The translations under genes were made by a program, and so were the position numbers. This document shows, in pieces, positions 34,391 through 42,998 of a DNA stretch of 64,000 nucleotides (position 1 is the first letter of the stretch; each line of letters begins with the position of its first letter). Below the pieces are notes generated by a model that was not told the origin of the DNA, searched no databases, and worked only from the letters and a program-made list of their open reading frames with translations. Source of the stretch: Microbacterium oxydans (lineage in GTDB: Bacteria; Actinomycetota; Actinomycetes; Actinomycetales; Microbacteriaceae). The stretch lies in NCBI RefSeq assembly GCF_026559675.1, contig NZ_CP092891.1, forward strand, positions 2,790,001 through 2,854,000, given 5' to 3'.

Positions 34391-35395
34391 ATGAGCACGA
34401 TCGCGGACGTCGCGGCACGTGCCGGAGTCTCGAAGGCCACCGCGAGCCGTGCGCTGAGCGGACGCGGCTACGTCTCCGAAGACACCAGGACCCGTGTCGA
34501 GGATGCCGCGCGCGATCTGTCCTACGTCGCCCACTCCTCTGCGACGAGCCTGGCGACCGGGCGCACGCAGACCATCGGCATCGTGATGCCACCTGTGGAC
34601 CGCTGGTTCTTCGCCGAGCTGCTGGCCGGGATCCAGGAGTCCCTGCTGGCGCTCGACTACGACCTCTCGCTCTACGGCGTTCCCGAGGGCTCGCAGACCA
34701 GGGAGCGGCTGTTCGAGACGGTGCTCCCCGGGCGTCGCTTCGACGGGATCATCGCGGTCGGCATCCAGCCCAGCGCCCGCGAGCTCGAGCGACTGCAGCG
34801 CACCGGACGTCCGCTCGTGAGCGTCGGCCCGTACGGGGAGGGCTCGAGCGCGGTCTCGATCGACGACGCCGCGGCGGCGCGCATCGCGACCGAGCACCTC
34901 ATCGAGCTCGGTCACACCGACATCGCCTTCGTCGGGGGGTCGACGGACGCGACGGAGCTCAGCTTCGGCGATGCCATGCGCCTCGACGGCTACCGGGGCG
35001 CGCTGCAGGCCGCCGGCCTCGCCGATCATGCGCGGGTCGCAGGGGCCGCGCCGACCATGCCGGGCGGATACGCGGCGGCGGCGGGTCTGCTCGGCGACCG
35101 CCGGAACCGTCCGACGGCGATCGTCGGGGTGTGCGACGAAGCGGCGATCGGTGCGATCATCGCCGCCCGCCGTCTGGGCATCGCCGTGCCGACCGAGCTC
35201 AGCGTCGTCGGCATCGACGACCACGAGCACGCGGACATGTTCGCGCTGACCACGATCGGGCAGTCGCCCCGGGAGCAGGGACACGAGGCCGTGCGCCTGC
35301 TGACGCACCGGATGGACGATCCCGATGCTCCGCTCGAGCACGTCGCCGCGGCATCCGCCCTCGTGGTGCGCAACTCGACCGCTCCCCCGCGCTGA
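34391..35395 (+). CDS. LacI family transcriptional regulator of the sugar importer
   Basis: A 334-residue LacI/GalR repressor. The helix-turn-helix is TIADVAARAGVSKATASRALSG (residues 3-24), hinge helix around SATSLATGRTQ, followed by the periplasmic-binding-protein-like sugar domain (TIGIVMPPVDRWFFAELLAGI). The ATG follows AGGAGGACCG. It is divergent from the importer, with three palindromic sites between, so it should repress the importer and perhaps itself until a sugar binds. A CebR-like role is inferred from the 34267 operator. Confidence 0.92.
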   Translation: MSTIADVAARAGVSKATASRALSGRGYVSEDTRTRVEDAARDLSYVAHSSATSLATGRTQTIGIVMPPVDRWFFAELLAGIQESLLALDYDLSLYGVPEGSQTRERLFETVLPGRRFDGIIAVGIQPSARELERLQRTGRPLVSVGPYGEGSSAVSIDDAAAARIATEHLIELGHTDIAFVGGSTDATELSFGDAMRLDGYRGALQAAGLADHARVAGAAPTMPGGYAAAAGLLGDRRNRPTAIVGVCDEAAIGAIIAARRLGIAVPTELSVVGIDDHEHADMFALTTIGQSPREQGHEAVRLLTHRMDDPDAPLEHVAAASALVVRNSTAPPR

Positions 35396-35442
35396 CCCGC
35401 ACCCCGCGTTGACCCGCACCCCGCGCTGATCCGTACCTCGCG
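35392..35442. repeat. Three tandem copies of a 17-base unit at the lacI stop
   Basis: CTGACCCGCACCCCGCG, TTGACCCGCACCCCGCG and CTGATCCGTACCTCGCG follow each other directly, with a fourth half-copy (CCGATCCG). The first copy contains the lacI stop codon. Likely replication slippage; no function apparent. Confidence 0.75.
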
Positions 35443-35484
35443 CCGATCCGTCTTGGTCCGGGAACGCAACCCGCCCGGAACGCA

Positions 35485-35515
35485 CGAAGGCCCCGGGACG
35501 AACCCGGGGCCTTCG
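35485..35515. terminator. Bidirectional terminator between rplL and the LacI gene
   Basis: CGAAGGCCCCGGG and CCCGGGGCCTTCG form perfect 13-base arms with loop ACGAA. It lies 25 bases after the rplL stop and also faces the end of the convergent lacI-type gene. Confidence 0.85.
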
Positions 35516-35539
35516 TTGAGAAACGCGTGAGCGTCGCGA

Positions 35540-35923
35540 TTACTTGAGGGTAACCGTTGCGCCTGCCTCTTCGAGAGCAGCCTTGGCCTTCTCGGCGGTC
35601 TCCTTGTTGGCGCCCTCGAGGACGGCCTTCGGGGCACCGTCGACGACAGCCTTGGCCTCGCCGAGACCCAGCGAGGTGAGCTCGCGGACGGTCTTGATGA
35701 CCTGGATCTTCTTGTCGCCGGCAGCCTCGAGGATGACGTCGAAGGAGTCCTTCTCTTCCTCAGCCTCAGCAGCGCCTGCGCCACCCGCGGCACCGGCAAC
35801 GGCGACGGGAGCAGCAGCGGTGACCTCGAACTTCTCCTCGAACGCCTTCACGAACTCGTTGAGCTCGATGAGGGTCAGGCCGGCGAACTGCTCAAGCAGC
35901 TCCTCGGTGGAAAGCTTCGCCAT
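35540..35923 (-). CDS. rplL: 50S ribosomal protein L7/L12
   Basis: 127 residues, standard for bL12. It has the N-terminal dimerisation region ([22 protein letters not shown]), an Ala/Gly-rich flexible hinge, and the C-terminal factor-binding domain ([30 protein letters not shown]). It forms the ribosomal stalk that recruits translation GTPases. It follows rplJ by 48 bases under the same L10 leader. Confidence 0.98.
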   Translation of the reverse strand: MAKLSTEELLEQFAGLTLIELNEFVKAFEEKFEVTAAAPVAVAGAAGGAGAAEAEEEKDSFDVILEAAGDKKIQVIKTVRELTSLGLGEAKAVVDGAPKAVLEGANKETAEKAKAALEEAGATVTLK

Positions 35924-35971
35924 GATGTATCTCCTAGATAGATGGGGTTTGTAGACGAGATCGCCGGTCGC

Positions 35972-36460
35972 TTACGCGGCCTCTGCGGTCTCCAGCTTTT
36001 CGCGAAGAGCGTCGATGGTGGCGGCAGCCTTGCCCATCGTCGCCTTCATCATGCCCGCAGCCTTCGCCAGCAGAACCTCACGGCTCTCGAGCGCGGCGTA
36101 CTTGTTGACCTCGTCCGCGGTGAGGGCGTTGCCCTCGAAGATGCCGGACTTGATCACGAGAAGCGGGTTGGCCTTGGCGAAGTCACGCAGAGCCTTGGCG
36201 GTGGCGACGAAGTCACCGTGCACGAACGCGACAGCCGACGGACCCTTGAGGTCGTCGTCCAGCGCGGAGATGCCAGCCTTGTTGGCGGCGATCTTGGTCA
36301 GCGTGTTCTTCACCACGGCGTACTCAGCGTCCTGACGGATGCTGTTGCGCAGCTCCTTGAGCTGGGCAACCGTCAGACCGCGGTACTCGGTCAGCAGAAC
36401 GGCAGTCGAGTTCTCGAATGACTTCGTGAGCTCGGCGACCGATGCATCCTTCTGCGCCAT
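35972..36460 (-). CDS. rplJ: 50S ribosomal protein L10
   Basis: 162 residues of uL10, anchor of the L7/L12 stalk and autoregulator of its own operon. Recognised by [30 protein letters not shown] and [10 protein letters not shown]. The ATG follows AAGGAGTG. Transcribed with rplL; expression is controlled by the leader immediately upstream. Confidence 0.98.
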   Translation of the reverse strand: MAQKDASVAELTKSFENSTAVLLTEYRGLTVAQLKELRNSIRQDAEYAVVKNTLTKIAANKAGISALDDDLKGPSAVAFVHGDFVATAKALRDFAKANPLLVIKSGIFEGNALTADEVNKYAALESREVLLAKAAGMMKATMGKAAATIDALREKLETAEAA

Positions 36461-36660
36461 GGTCACTCCTTGGTGTGTACGAGGCGCCGCACGGTGGTGA
36501 GGCGCCGACCTGGACCACCTGCAAAGAGAAAAGCTCCGGCGCAAGCGCACGGAGCTTTGAAAGTTCGTGTCCTGCGCGGGCCCCTGCGATGCAGAGCTTC
36601 GATCGCTGCGTGCTTGCGCACACGACGATGACCAGCGGTCTTCGGTTGCCACAACTCTAC
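36461..36660 (-). promoter_or_regulatory. Ribosomal protein L10 leader with attenuator
   Basis: About 200 bases of structured untranslated RNA before rplJ. The minus strand contains AAAGCTCCG ... CGGAGCTTTTCTC (36529-36560), a stem followed by a T-rich run, which is an attenuator, and upstream paired segments around GCGCAGG and CCTGCGATGC. L10(L12)4 binding to such leaders represses the operon. The 5' boundary is approximate (near the CAACCGAAG at 36640-36650). Confidence 0.7.
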
Positions 36661-36718
36661 CCCACCCGCCCCCGTCCCCCAAATCCCCGCCCCCGCGCCC
36701 GCCCGCTCGCCCGCCCGC

Positions 36719-36752
36719 CGCCGAGTGCACGGGTTGTCGCCGAGTGCACGGG
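36719..36752. repeat. Two direct copies of CGCCGAGTGCACGGG
   Basis: Copies at 36719-36733 and 36738-36752 lie in a C-rich then G-rich spacer between the L10 leader and the YqaJ-type gene. The rest of this ~190-base spacer has strong strand skew and no clear promoter. No function is evident. Confidence 0.6.
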
Positions 36753-36855
36753 GTATCGGCGCGAAGGAGCCGTTCGCTCGGGGAGGGCGGGGGATGCGGG
36801 GCGGAGGCGGCGTGTACGGGGCGGCGGCGTCGGCGGGCGGGGTTAGGGTCGAAGG

Positions 36856-37536
36856 GTGACACCGGAACTCGCCGCACGCATCGTCGCGGACTCTCGCGAC
36901 CGCGTGGCGTGGATGCGGGCACGCTCCCGGGGCATCACGGCCACCGACGTCGCCGGGCTCACCTCCGAGAAGTCGATCGCCCGCGCGGCCGACTCGAAGC
37001 TCGGCGGCGGACCACGCTTCGGCGGCAACGCCTACACGGATCACGGACGACGTCGCGAGCCCGAGATCGCCGCCTGGGTCGCCGCGACCCACGGCATCCT
37101 GCCCTCGTCCGCGCTGTTCCGCGCCGAGGTCGAGCACCGTCACCTCGCCACGCCCGACGGCATCGCGGTCGACGCCGACGGGCGCGTGAAGCTCGCCGAG
37201 ATCAAGACCACGAACAAGGCCTTCCGCGGCATCCCGCGCACCTACCTCCGTCAGGTGTGGTGGCAGCAGCACGTGCTCGGCGCCGAGCGCACCCTGTTCG
37301 TGTGGGAGGAGCACGTCGACTTCGCCCCGATCCACGACGAGCCGCGCTGCGTGTGGATCGACCGCGACGACCGCGAGATCGCGAAGCTCGTCGGCCTCGC
37401 CACCGACCTGATCGACGAGCTCTACCGCCGCACGACCGGCCAGCAGGTTCCGACGCGCGCGATGGACGCGGCGACCAGCCGCCGTGAGCAGCTGCGCGAG
37501 CGCGACGCCTTCCGGGCGCTGGCCCTCGCGGACTGA
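36856..37536 (+). CDS. YqaJ-type (lambda exonuclease-like) nuclease
   Basis: A 226-residue PD-(D/E)XK nuclease of the YqaJ/lambda-exonuclease type. Visible motifs: [26 protein letters not shown] (Glu), [23 protein letters not shown] (the D...ExK catalytic triad) and [21 protein letters not shown] with the conserved Q and W residues. Phage YqaJ proteins act in recombination with a RecT partner, but no RecT or phage genes are nearby, so this is a chromosomal stand-alone copy. The GTG start follows GAAGG. Convergent with the SipW cluster. Confidence 0.85.
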   Translation: MTPELAARIVADSRDRVAWMRARSRGITATDVAGLTSEKSIARAADSKLGGGPRFGGNAYTDHGRRREPEIAAWVAATHGILPSSALFRAEVEHRHLATPDGIAVDADGRVKLAEIKTTNKAFRGIPRTYLRQVWWQQHVLGAERTLFVWEEHVDFAPIHDEPRCVWIDRDDREIAKLVGLATDLIDELYRRTTGQQVPTRAMDAATSRREQLRERDAFRALALAD

Positions 37537-37548
37537 GCGACGCCGCCC

Positions 37549-38091
37549 CTAGTAGCTGGGGGCCGTCGACATGGAGCACTGCGGATTCGCTCCGAGCAGC
37601 CCCATCGTGGCATTCGCGACGAGCCAGTCCGACCGCCATCCGCCGGGACCGATGAACCGGATGCCGAAGGTCTTCGACGCCCCGAGGAGGCCGGTGAGCA
37701 GGCCTCCGTCGATCACCGTCACGTAGGCCGCCGCGTTCCCCGTGGTCTTCACGTTGCCGAGCAGGTTGCTGAGGATGGGCTCGAGCAGCCCCTGGTTCAC
37801 GATCTGGCCGAACTCCGCCTTGGTGAGGTCGTAGCCCGTCGCGGTGGCGGGCGCCCGCCACGAGATCGAGACCTGGGGGTTCGCTCCGAGGAGTCCGCTG
37901 CTCGCCACGCATCCCGGGCTCCCGGAGCTGATGGGCTCGGGAACGTTGATCGAGGTCCCCGTCGCCGTGGCCCGCTCGGCATCCGTCCATGCCGCCTCGG
38001 TCGAGGGAACCGGCGGCACCAGCCCGACGAGCGCGAGCACCGAGATCCCGAGCACGGCGGCGGCGACCCGACCGCGCCGCACGTGGCTCAC
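37549..38091 (-). CDS. Exported protein of the SipW cluster, unknown function
   Basis: 180 residues with an N-terminal signal/anchor (VAAAVLGISVLALVGLVPPV) followed by STEAAWTDAERATAT, the AAW-T/N-D/S pattern seen after SipW-type signal peptides. The remainder has VSISWRAPATATGYDL, like a fibronectin-type strand, and two copies of GLLGANPQ(V/C)S near each end, which look like a short internal repeat. Last gene of the operon; GTGA overlap with the preceding gene. Function unknown; probably a surface or fibre component. Confidence 0.65.
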   Translation of the reverse strand: MSHVRRGRVAAAVLGISVLALVGLVPPVPSTEAAWTDAERATATGTSINVPEPISSGSPGCVASSGLLGANPQVSISWRAPATATGYDLTKAEFGQIVNQGLLEPILSNLLGNVKTTGNAAAYVTVIDGGLLTGLLGASKTFGIRFIGPGGWRSDWLVANATMGLLGANPQCSMSTAPSY

Positions 38092-38741
38092 CGGGCGCCT
38101 CCCGGTTCGTGGCCGAGGACCTCGGTCCGGTCCCGTCGCCGTCGGCGAGCCACGAGCAGCAGACCGGTCACGACCAGCGCCCCTCCGCCCGCGAGGACCC
38201 AGGGAAGCTGCGGCGTCAGCCCGGTCGTCGCCAGCCCGCCGTCAGGTCCCACCGCCACCGTCTCGCCCTGCCCGCTGGCGTGGAGGCGGATGCTCGTGGA
38301 GCCGACCTCCGCGCCGTCGGCCAGGCCGATGGTGAGCCGGACGTTCGCGACCTCGCTGTCGGCCACGTCGACGAGTCGGACCTCCGCCCCGTCGCGCGGG
38401 ATCTCCCACGCCGAACGCAGGGTCACGGCGCCACCCGGACATCCGCTCCCCTCCCACGCCTTCCGGCACATCGACACGTCGAGGACGAGGCCCGCGCCGC
38501 CGGTCGCACTCAGCGCGATCGTCACCCGCCCCGGGTCCGGCGCGCGTGCGCTCACGGTGACGTCCCATCGCACCTGCTGCCCGGGGAGCAGCGCCCCGGC
38601 GGCGTCCCAGTCGGCGACCGACACCAGGCGCAGGACCCGCCCCTGGATGACCTCCGTCGTGGGAGCAGCCCAGGCCGGAACCGCGGAGCCGAGCATCACG
38701 AGGACGACGACGACCGCCACCCCGATCGCTCGGCGCCTCAT
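38088..38741 (-). CDS. Cell-wall surface protein with LATTG sorting signal
   Basis: 217 residues. N-terminal signal peptide (RRRAIGVAVVVVLVMLGSAVPAWA, cleaved after AWA), a beta-rich external domain with one Cys pair (CRKAWEGSGC), and a C-terminal sorting signal: LATTG, a hydrophobic helix (LPWVLAGGGALVVTGLLLVA) and RRRRR. LAxTG is the signal of actinobacterial class E sortases, so the protein should be covalently attached to the wall. It overlaps the SipW gene stop (ATGA). The external domain is not one I recognise. Confidence 0.72.
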   Translation of the reverse strand: MRRRAIGVAVVVVLVMLGSAVPAWAAPTTEVIQGRVLRLVSVADWDAAGALLPGQQVRWDVTVSARAPDPGRVTIALSATGGAGLVLDVSMCRKAWEGSGCPGGAVTLRSAWEIPRDGAEVRLVDVADSEVANVRLTIGLADGAEVGSTSIRLHASGQGETVAVGPDGGLATTGLTPQLPWVLAGGGALVVTGLLLVARRRRRDRTEVLGHEPGGAR

Positions 38742-39325
38742 GGTCGACGGTCCCTTCGCAGGCCGCCCGACACCACGAGCTCCTCCGCCGCGGGGACAGG
38801 CACCTCTGCCGGGCGACGCTCCCTCCGCGGCCAGAACGCCCATACGACCAGGAGAGACGCTCCGATCGTGACGCCGCCGAGCACCCAGGGGCTCCCGAAC
38901 CACACGATCACCGAGGCGAGACCCGGCACCGAACCGCGGACGATCCTGACGTCGGCGACCGTGTAGGGCGCCGGATCCTCCACGTCGTTCGCATCACCCT
39001 TCATCGTGATCGTCCGCGTGCCCTCGGCTCCCGCCGGCTGCACGCTCAGGACGCGGTGCGTGATCGGCAACGCATCGTCCCGATCGACCGTCACCACGTC
39101 GCCGATCGCGATCTCGGCGGCGGGGATCTTCTGCACCAGCGCCACGGACCCCGCCGGGATGGTCGGGCTCATCGATCCGGTCTTGAACATGATCAGCGAG
39201 TATCCGCCCGTGAAGGCCAGGATCACGAGCACGATGCAGACGACACCGCCCAGTGCGGCGAGGGTGAGCAGCACCTCGCGCATCCCGCGTCCGACGGCAC
39301 GAGCGCCGCGTGCGATGGTGACCAT
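38738..39325 (-). CDS. sipW: SipW-type signal peptidase I
   Basis: 195 residues, S26B (ER-type) signal peptidase. A membrane helix (VLLTLAALGGVVCIVLVILAF) precedes FKTGSMSPTIPAGSVALVQK with the catalytic Ser, and LPITHRVLSV gives the His that replaces the bacterial Lys in this type. A second helix lies near the C-terminus (FGSPWVLGGVTIGASLLVVWAFW). SipW enzymes process TasA/CalY-like exported proteins; two such proteins are encoded just upstream. The start at 39325 is nine bases past the upstream stop. Confidence 0.88.
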   Translation of the reverse strand: MVTIARGARAVGRGMREVLLTLAALGGVVCIVLVILAFTGGYSLIMFKTGSMSPTIPAGSVALVQKIPAAEIAIGDVVTVDRDDALPITHRVLSVQPAGAEGTRTITMKGDANDVEDPAPYTVADVRIVRGSVPGLASVIVWFGSPWVLGGVTIGASLLVVWAFWPRRERRPAEVPVPAAEELVVSGGLRRDRRP

Positions 39326-39333
39326 GGCGTCGC

Positions 39334-39999
39334 TCAGCTCGTGCTTCCCGTGAACGTCCAGGTCGGCTTCACCGTGCCGCCCTGCGCCGTCCCCGTCGCG
39401 TCGGCGGGCAGCTCGAGCACGATGCAGTACGTGATGGTGTTCAGCGGGCTCACCGTGAGCGTCTGCGCCGGCAGCGCGGGGACCGCGGTCAGCGCCGCGG
39501 CGGCGGTCGCGCCAGTCGTGCAGTTCGCCGGGCCCGCGACGACGGCGATGTTGACCTTGATCGCGTTCTGCAGCGCGAGGTCGGCACCGGTCGGCGCACC
39601 CCCGGCGTTGTTCGTCACCGTGACGGCGGTGAGGTTGACCGTGCCGCCGAGCGTGCCGGACGCCTGCACCTGCACGTAGGCGGCCTTCTTCACGCCCGGA
39701 TACAGCCCGGCGGCATCGAGCGGGACCGTCAGCACCGTCTCGGACGGTCCGTGCGACGCGAACGCACCCTGATCCGACCTCGACACGATCGAGAAGGTGC
39801 CGGCGCTCACCGTGCTCGTCGCGAGTTCCTGGTCGGTCCATGCCGCGATCGTCATCGTCGCGCCGACGCCGAGGACCAGTCCTCCCGCGAGCAGCGCCCG
39901 CACGCGCCGGAACCCGCGTGACGATCGCGGACGCGGCGTCCCTCGACGCGGACGACGACGGAGAACTACGGCTGCACCGAGGTCGCGTTCCACTGCCAT
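39334..39999 (-). CDS. SipW-dependent TasA/CalY-like exported protein 2
   Basis: 221 residues: an Arg-rich N-terminus, the signal peptide RALLAGGLVLGVGATMTIAAW followed by TDQELATSTVSAGTFSI, the hallmark of SipW-dependent proteins, then a beta-sandwich domain with YPGVKKAAYVQVQASGTL like camelysin/TasA. It shares the signal type and layout with the gene upstream. The gene overlaps that gene by 34 bases and no good ribosome binding site precedes 39999; a GTG about 33 codons in, just before the signal core, is an alternative start. Confidence 0.75.
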   Translation of the reverse strand: MAVERDLGAAVVLRRRPRRGTPRPRSSRGFRRVRALLAGGLVLGVGATMTIAAWTDQELATSTVSAGTFSIVSRSDQGAFASHGPSETVLTVPLDAAGLYPGVKKAAYVQVQASGTLGGTVNLTAVTVTNNAGGAPTGADLALQNAIKVNIAVVAGPANCTTGATAAAALTAVPALPAQTLTVSPLNTITYCIVLELPADATGTAQGGTVKPTWTFTGSTS

Positions 40000-40523
40000 G
40001 TGACGGTTCCCGTGTCGCCCTGCTCGATTCCTCCCGCGCCGGCCGCAGCGGTCACCCGGATGCAGAGGTTGACGTCCGCAGCCGTCGTCATCGTCGTGGG
40101 CACAGCGGTCCCGGCCGCGAAGGCGGCGGCGTCGCAGCCGAACGTGGTCCCCGTCGACACCACGTCGTAGGTCAGCTTCCCGGCAGTGGCGAAGTCGCCG
40201 GCACCGACCGGAGCGACGGAGTCGAGCGTGGCGTCGTAGGTACCGCCGAGCCGCAGCGCATAGGGCGCGTAGACCACGTCGCCGGGGCTCAAGTTCGTGG
40301 GATCGAGCTCGAACGTCAGCGACGCGGCGTCGCCCGTGGTGGCGTGATCGCTGAACGTCGCGCCATCGGTCGAACCCGTGAAGGTGAACGAGCCGGCGGT
40401 GAACGTGCCGTTCGCGAACTCGGAGTCGTTCCAGGCCGCGAGGACGACGGCGGCCCCCACCCCGAGGACGAGCCCCCCGGCCAGGACGGCGAGGACCTTG
40501 CGATTCGTGTCTTTCGTAGCCAT
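39966..40523 (-). CDS. SipW-dependent TasA/CalY-like exported protein 1
   Basis: 185 residues. Signal peptide KVLAVLAGGLVLGVGAAVVL, then AAWNDSEFANGTFTAGSFTF, the conserved SipW-processing pattern, and a beta-rich domain with LSPGDVVYAPYALRLGGTYD that matches the LYPG.. region of its paralog. First gene of a five-gene operon (two TasA-like proteins, SipW, a sortase-anchored protein, an unknown exported protein). The ATG follows GAGGGGGA. The family includes biofilm amyloid fibres; here the role is presumed to be a surface fibre or matrix protein. Confidence 0.8.
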   Translation of the reverse strand: MATKDTNRKVLAVLAGGLVLGVGAAVVLAAWNDSEFANGTFTAGSFTFTGSTDGATFSDHATTGDAASLTFELDPTNLSPGDVVYAPYALRLGGTYDATLDSVAPVGAGDFATAGKLTYDVVSTGTTFGCDAAAFAAGTAVPTTMTTAADVNLCIRVTAAAGAGGIEQGDTGTVTWQWNATSVQP

Positions 40524-40700
40524 GGGATGTCCCCCTCAGGAATCAGGCGATCGCGGGGATGCCGGAGAACGGCCGCCCCTCAGAGGCCCCGCATCCTCGC
40601 TTGTGCCTCATCCTCACCGACCCCCTCAGGCAGAACAAGGCGATTTCGCGCACGTCCGTCGCTCATTCCGCGCAGGCCGGAAGAGCCCGCGGAGGATTGG

Positions 40701-40744
40701 TTGACGAAGATCAACGATCGACGTATAGTTGACCCAGTTCAACC
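40701..40744 (+). promoter_or_regulatory. Promoter with two MarR-type operators before the MFS-MarR operon
   Basis: TTGACG (40702-40707) and TATAGT (40725-40730) are spaced by 17 bases, a near-consensus promoter. Two copies of GTTGA-N6-TCAAC (40701-40716 and 40729-40744) overlap the -35 and the end of the -10. Bound repressor would block RNA polymerase; MarR encoded downstream is the likely ligand. The 280 bases upstream to the TasA-like start otherwise hold only three CTGAGGGG motifs on the minus strand. Confidence 0.8.
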
Positions 40745-40801
40745 ATCTCGTGCGCGCCAGAGCTGTCGCAGCATCCCCCTCCCGACTGCGAAAGGTCCCG
40801 A

Positions 40802-42523
40802 ATGACCACGGACTCTCCCGTCAAGATGACGCATCGACAGGTGCTCGAAGCCCTCACCGGCCTCCTCCTCGGCATGTTCGTCTCGATGATCGCCACCACG
40901 GTGGTCTCCACCTCGATGCCGGTCATCGTGCACGACCTCGGCGGCGACCAGGCCGCCTACACCTGGGTCATCACCGCGACGCTGCTCACCACCGCGATCT
41001 CGACCCCGATCTGGGGCAAGCTCGCCGACCTGTTCAACCGGAAGCTGCTGATCCAGATCGCGATCATCATCTTCGTCGGTGCGACCGCCGCCGCCGGCTT
41101 CGCGCAGGACACCAACACCCTCATCGCCTTCCGCGCCATCCAGGGCATCGGCGGTGGCGGACTCGCCGCCCTCAGCCAGGTCATCATGGCCGACATCATC
41201 AGCCCGCGTGAGCGCGGTCGGTACATGGGCCTGTTCGGCGCCGTCATGGCCGTCGCCACCGTGGGCGGTCCGCTGCTCGGCGGATGGATCACGGACGTCG
41301 CGAACTGGCGCTGGAACTTCTTCGTCGCCCTTCCCTTCGCCGTCGCCGCGCTGATCATCCTGCAGAAGACGCTGCACATCAGCACCGCGCGCACCCGCAA
41401 GGTCTCCATCGACTACGTCGGCATCGTGCTGCTCTCGGCGGCCGTCTCCCTGATCCTCATCTGGATCACGAACGCCGGATCGGCCTTCGACTGGTGGAGC
41501 ACCGAGACCGTGCTCATGGTCGGCGGCGCGATCGTCTCGGCCATCGCGTTCATCATCGTCGAGCTCAAGGTGCGCGAGCCGCTCATCCCGCTCACGCTCT
41601 TCCGCGGTCGCACGTTCACCCTGTCGGTGCTCGCGTCGATCTCGATCGGCGTCGCGATGTTCGGCACCTCGGTCTACCTCGCGCAGTACATGCAGCTCTC
41701 CCGCGGCGCCACGCCGACCGAGGCCGGCCTGATGACCCTCCCGATGATGGCAGGGCTCCTGATCTCGTCGATGGTGATCGGCCAGCTCGTGACCCGCTTC
41801 GGCAAGTGGAAGGGCTACCTGATCCTCGGCTCCGTGCTGCTGATCGCCGGCTCCGTCATGCTGTCGACGCTGCACTACGACACGAACTTCGTCCTCGTCT
41901 CGATCTACATGTTCGTGATGGGCGCCGGCGTCGGCATGACGATGCAGAACCTCGTCCTCATCGTGCAGAACGTCGCGAAGCCCAGCGAGATGGGCGTCGC
42001 CAGCTCCGGCGTCACGTTCTTCCGCAGCCTCGGCGGCACGATCGGCGTCTCGGTCATGGGAGCCGTGCTCGCGAACAGCCTCACCAGCCTGTTCACCGAC
42101 GGGAAGGAGCGGATCGGCGCCGCGATCGCACAGCTCGGCGACAAGGGTGCCGCGGTGGCCGCACAGCTCTCCAGCGGCACGCTGCCCGAGGTCCGTCTCC
42201 TCCCCGAGCCCGTGCGCTCGATCATCGAGGACTTCTACGCACAGGCCATCTCGCATGCGTTCCTGATCGGCATCCCGCTCGCGGTGATCAGCCTCATCGC
42301 GATCCTGTTCCTGCCGAACCGTCCGCTCACCACGATGACGACGACGGAGCGGGCCCAGGCGGATGCCGCGAAGAAGAAGCCCGTCGACGGCTCGGTGGAG
42401 GGGGCGGCCGACGTCGCGGTGGCCGATGCGACCGCGCTGTCCGGCGCACCGACCACCGGCACCGTCACCGTGATCGACCGGAACGGCGACCACGGCGATG
42501 CGGGCTCCGATGCCCGACGCTGA
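40802..42523 (+). CDS. MFS multidrug exporter, DHA2 (EmrB/QacA) family
   Basis: 573 residues, 14 membrane helices. Motif A is GKLADLFNRKLLIQIA, motif C-like PLLGGWITDVANWRWNFFVALP, and TTVVSTSMPVIVHDLGG is the DHA2 helix-1 signature. A cytoplasmic Ala/Asp-rich tail of about 60 residues follows the last helix. It exports drugs or toxic metabolites with proton antiport; substrate unknown. First gene of an operon with marR, which it overlaps by 26 bases; the promoter carries two matching operators. Confidence 0.93.
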   Translation: MTTDSPVKMTHRQVLEALTGLLLGMFVSMIATTVVSTSMPVIVHDLGGDQAAYTWVITATLLTTAISTPIWGKLADLFNRKLLIQIAIIIFVGATAAAGFAQDTNTLIAFRAIQGIGGGGLAALSQVIMADIISPRERGRYMGLFGAVMAVATVGGPLLGGWITDVANWRWNFFVALPFAVAALIILQKTLHISTARTRKVSIDYVGIVLLSAAVSLILIWITNAGSAFDWWSTETVLMVGGAIVSAIAFIIVELKVREPLIPLTLFRGRTFTLSVLASISIGVAMFGTSVYLAQYMQLSRGATPTEAGLMTLPMMAGLLISSMVIGQLVTRFGKWKGYLILGSVLLIAGSVMLSTLHYDTNFVLVSIYMFVMGAGVGMTMQNLVLIVQNVAKPSEMGVASSGVTFFRSLGGTIGVSVMGAVLANSLTSLFTDGKERIGAAIAQLGDKGAAVAAQLSSGTLPEVRLLPEPVRSIIEDFYAQAISHAFLIGIPLAVISLIAILFLPNRPLTTMTTTERAQADAAKKKPVDGSVEGAADVAVADATALSGAPTTGTVTVIDRNGDHGDAGSDARR

Positions 42524-42998
42524 GCACCCCGAGGACACCCCGGAGGCGCGGGCCGAAGCGGTCCGCGCCCTCGAGGCGGAGTTCGGCGAGCTGATCACGC
42601 ACTTCCGACGGGTGATCATGGAGAACGCCAATCGGGTGAGTCCCGGTCTCCTGCCCGGCGCCTACAAGATCTTCACCACGATCGCGCGCTGCGAGCGCGT
42701 GACGGTGTCGACGCTGTCGGAGCGGATGCTGATGGACAAGGGCCAGGTCAGCCGCATGGTGCGCGAGCTCGAGGACCTCGGTCTGATCGAGCGCTCCGCC
42801 GATCCGTCCGACGGGCGCTCGTTCCTCCTGCAGCTGACGCCCCTCGGTGCGGAGCGGCTCGCCCAGGCGCGGCTCCCCCAGGAGGGTCGGCTGCTGCGCA
42901 CGCTCGAGGACTGGAGCCTGACCGACATCGGCAACCTCACCCGGCTGCTGCACGCCCTCGCTTCGGGCGTGACGCCGGGGATGCACGCGGACGACTGA
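42498..42998 (+). CDS. MarR family transcriptional regulator
   Basis: 166 residues with a winged helix: FTTIARCERVTVSTLSERMLMDKGQVSRMVRELEDLGLIERS, wing DPSDGRSFLLQLT. It is encoded after the exporter and should repress the promoter at 40701 by binding the paired GTTGA-N6-TCAAC sites. Start at 42498 overlaps the exporter gene; the ATG four codons later is also possible. The last 62 bases overlap the 3' end of the convergent lysG-like gene. Confidence 0.9.
   Translation: MRAPMPDAEHPEDTPEARAEAVRALEAEFGELITHFRRVIMENANRVSPGLLPGAYKIFTTIARCERVTVSTLSERMLMDKGQVSRMVRELEDLGLIERSADPSDGRSFLLQLTPLGAERLAQARLPQEGRLLRTLEDWSLTDIGNLTRLLHALASGVTPGMHADD

Noticed and set aside
36661..36850. Possible CRISPR-like or structured element in the C/G-skewed spacer before the YqaJ gene
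   Set aside because: Only two 15-base direct copies are present with a four-base spacer; no array, leader or cas gene.
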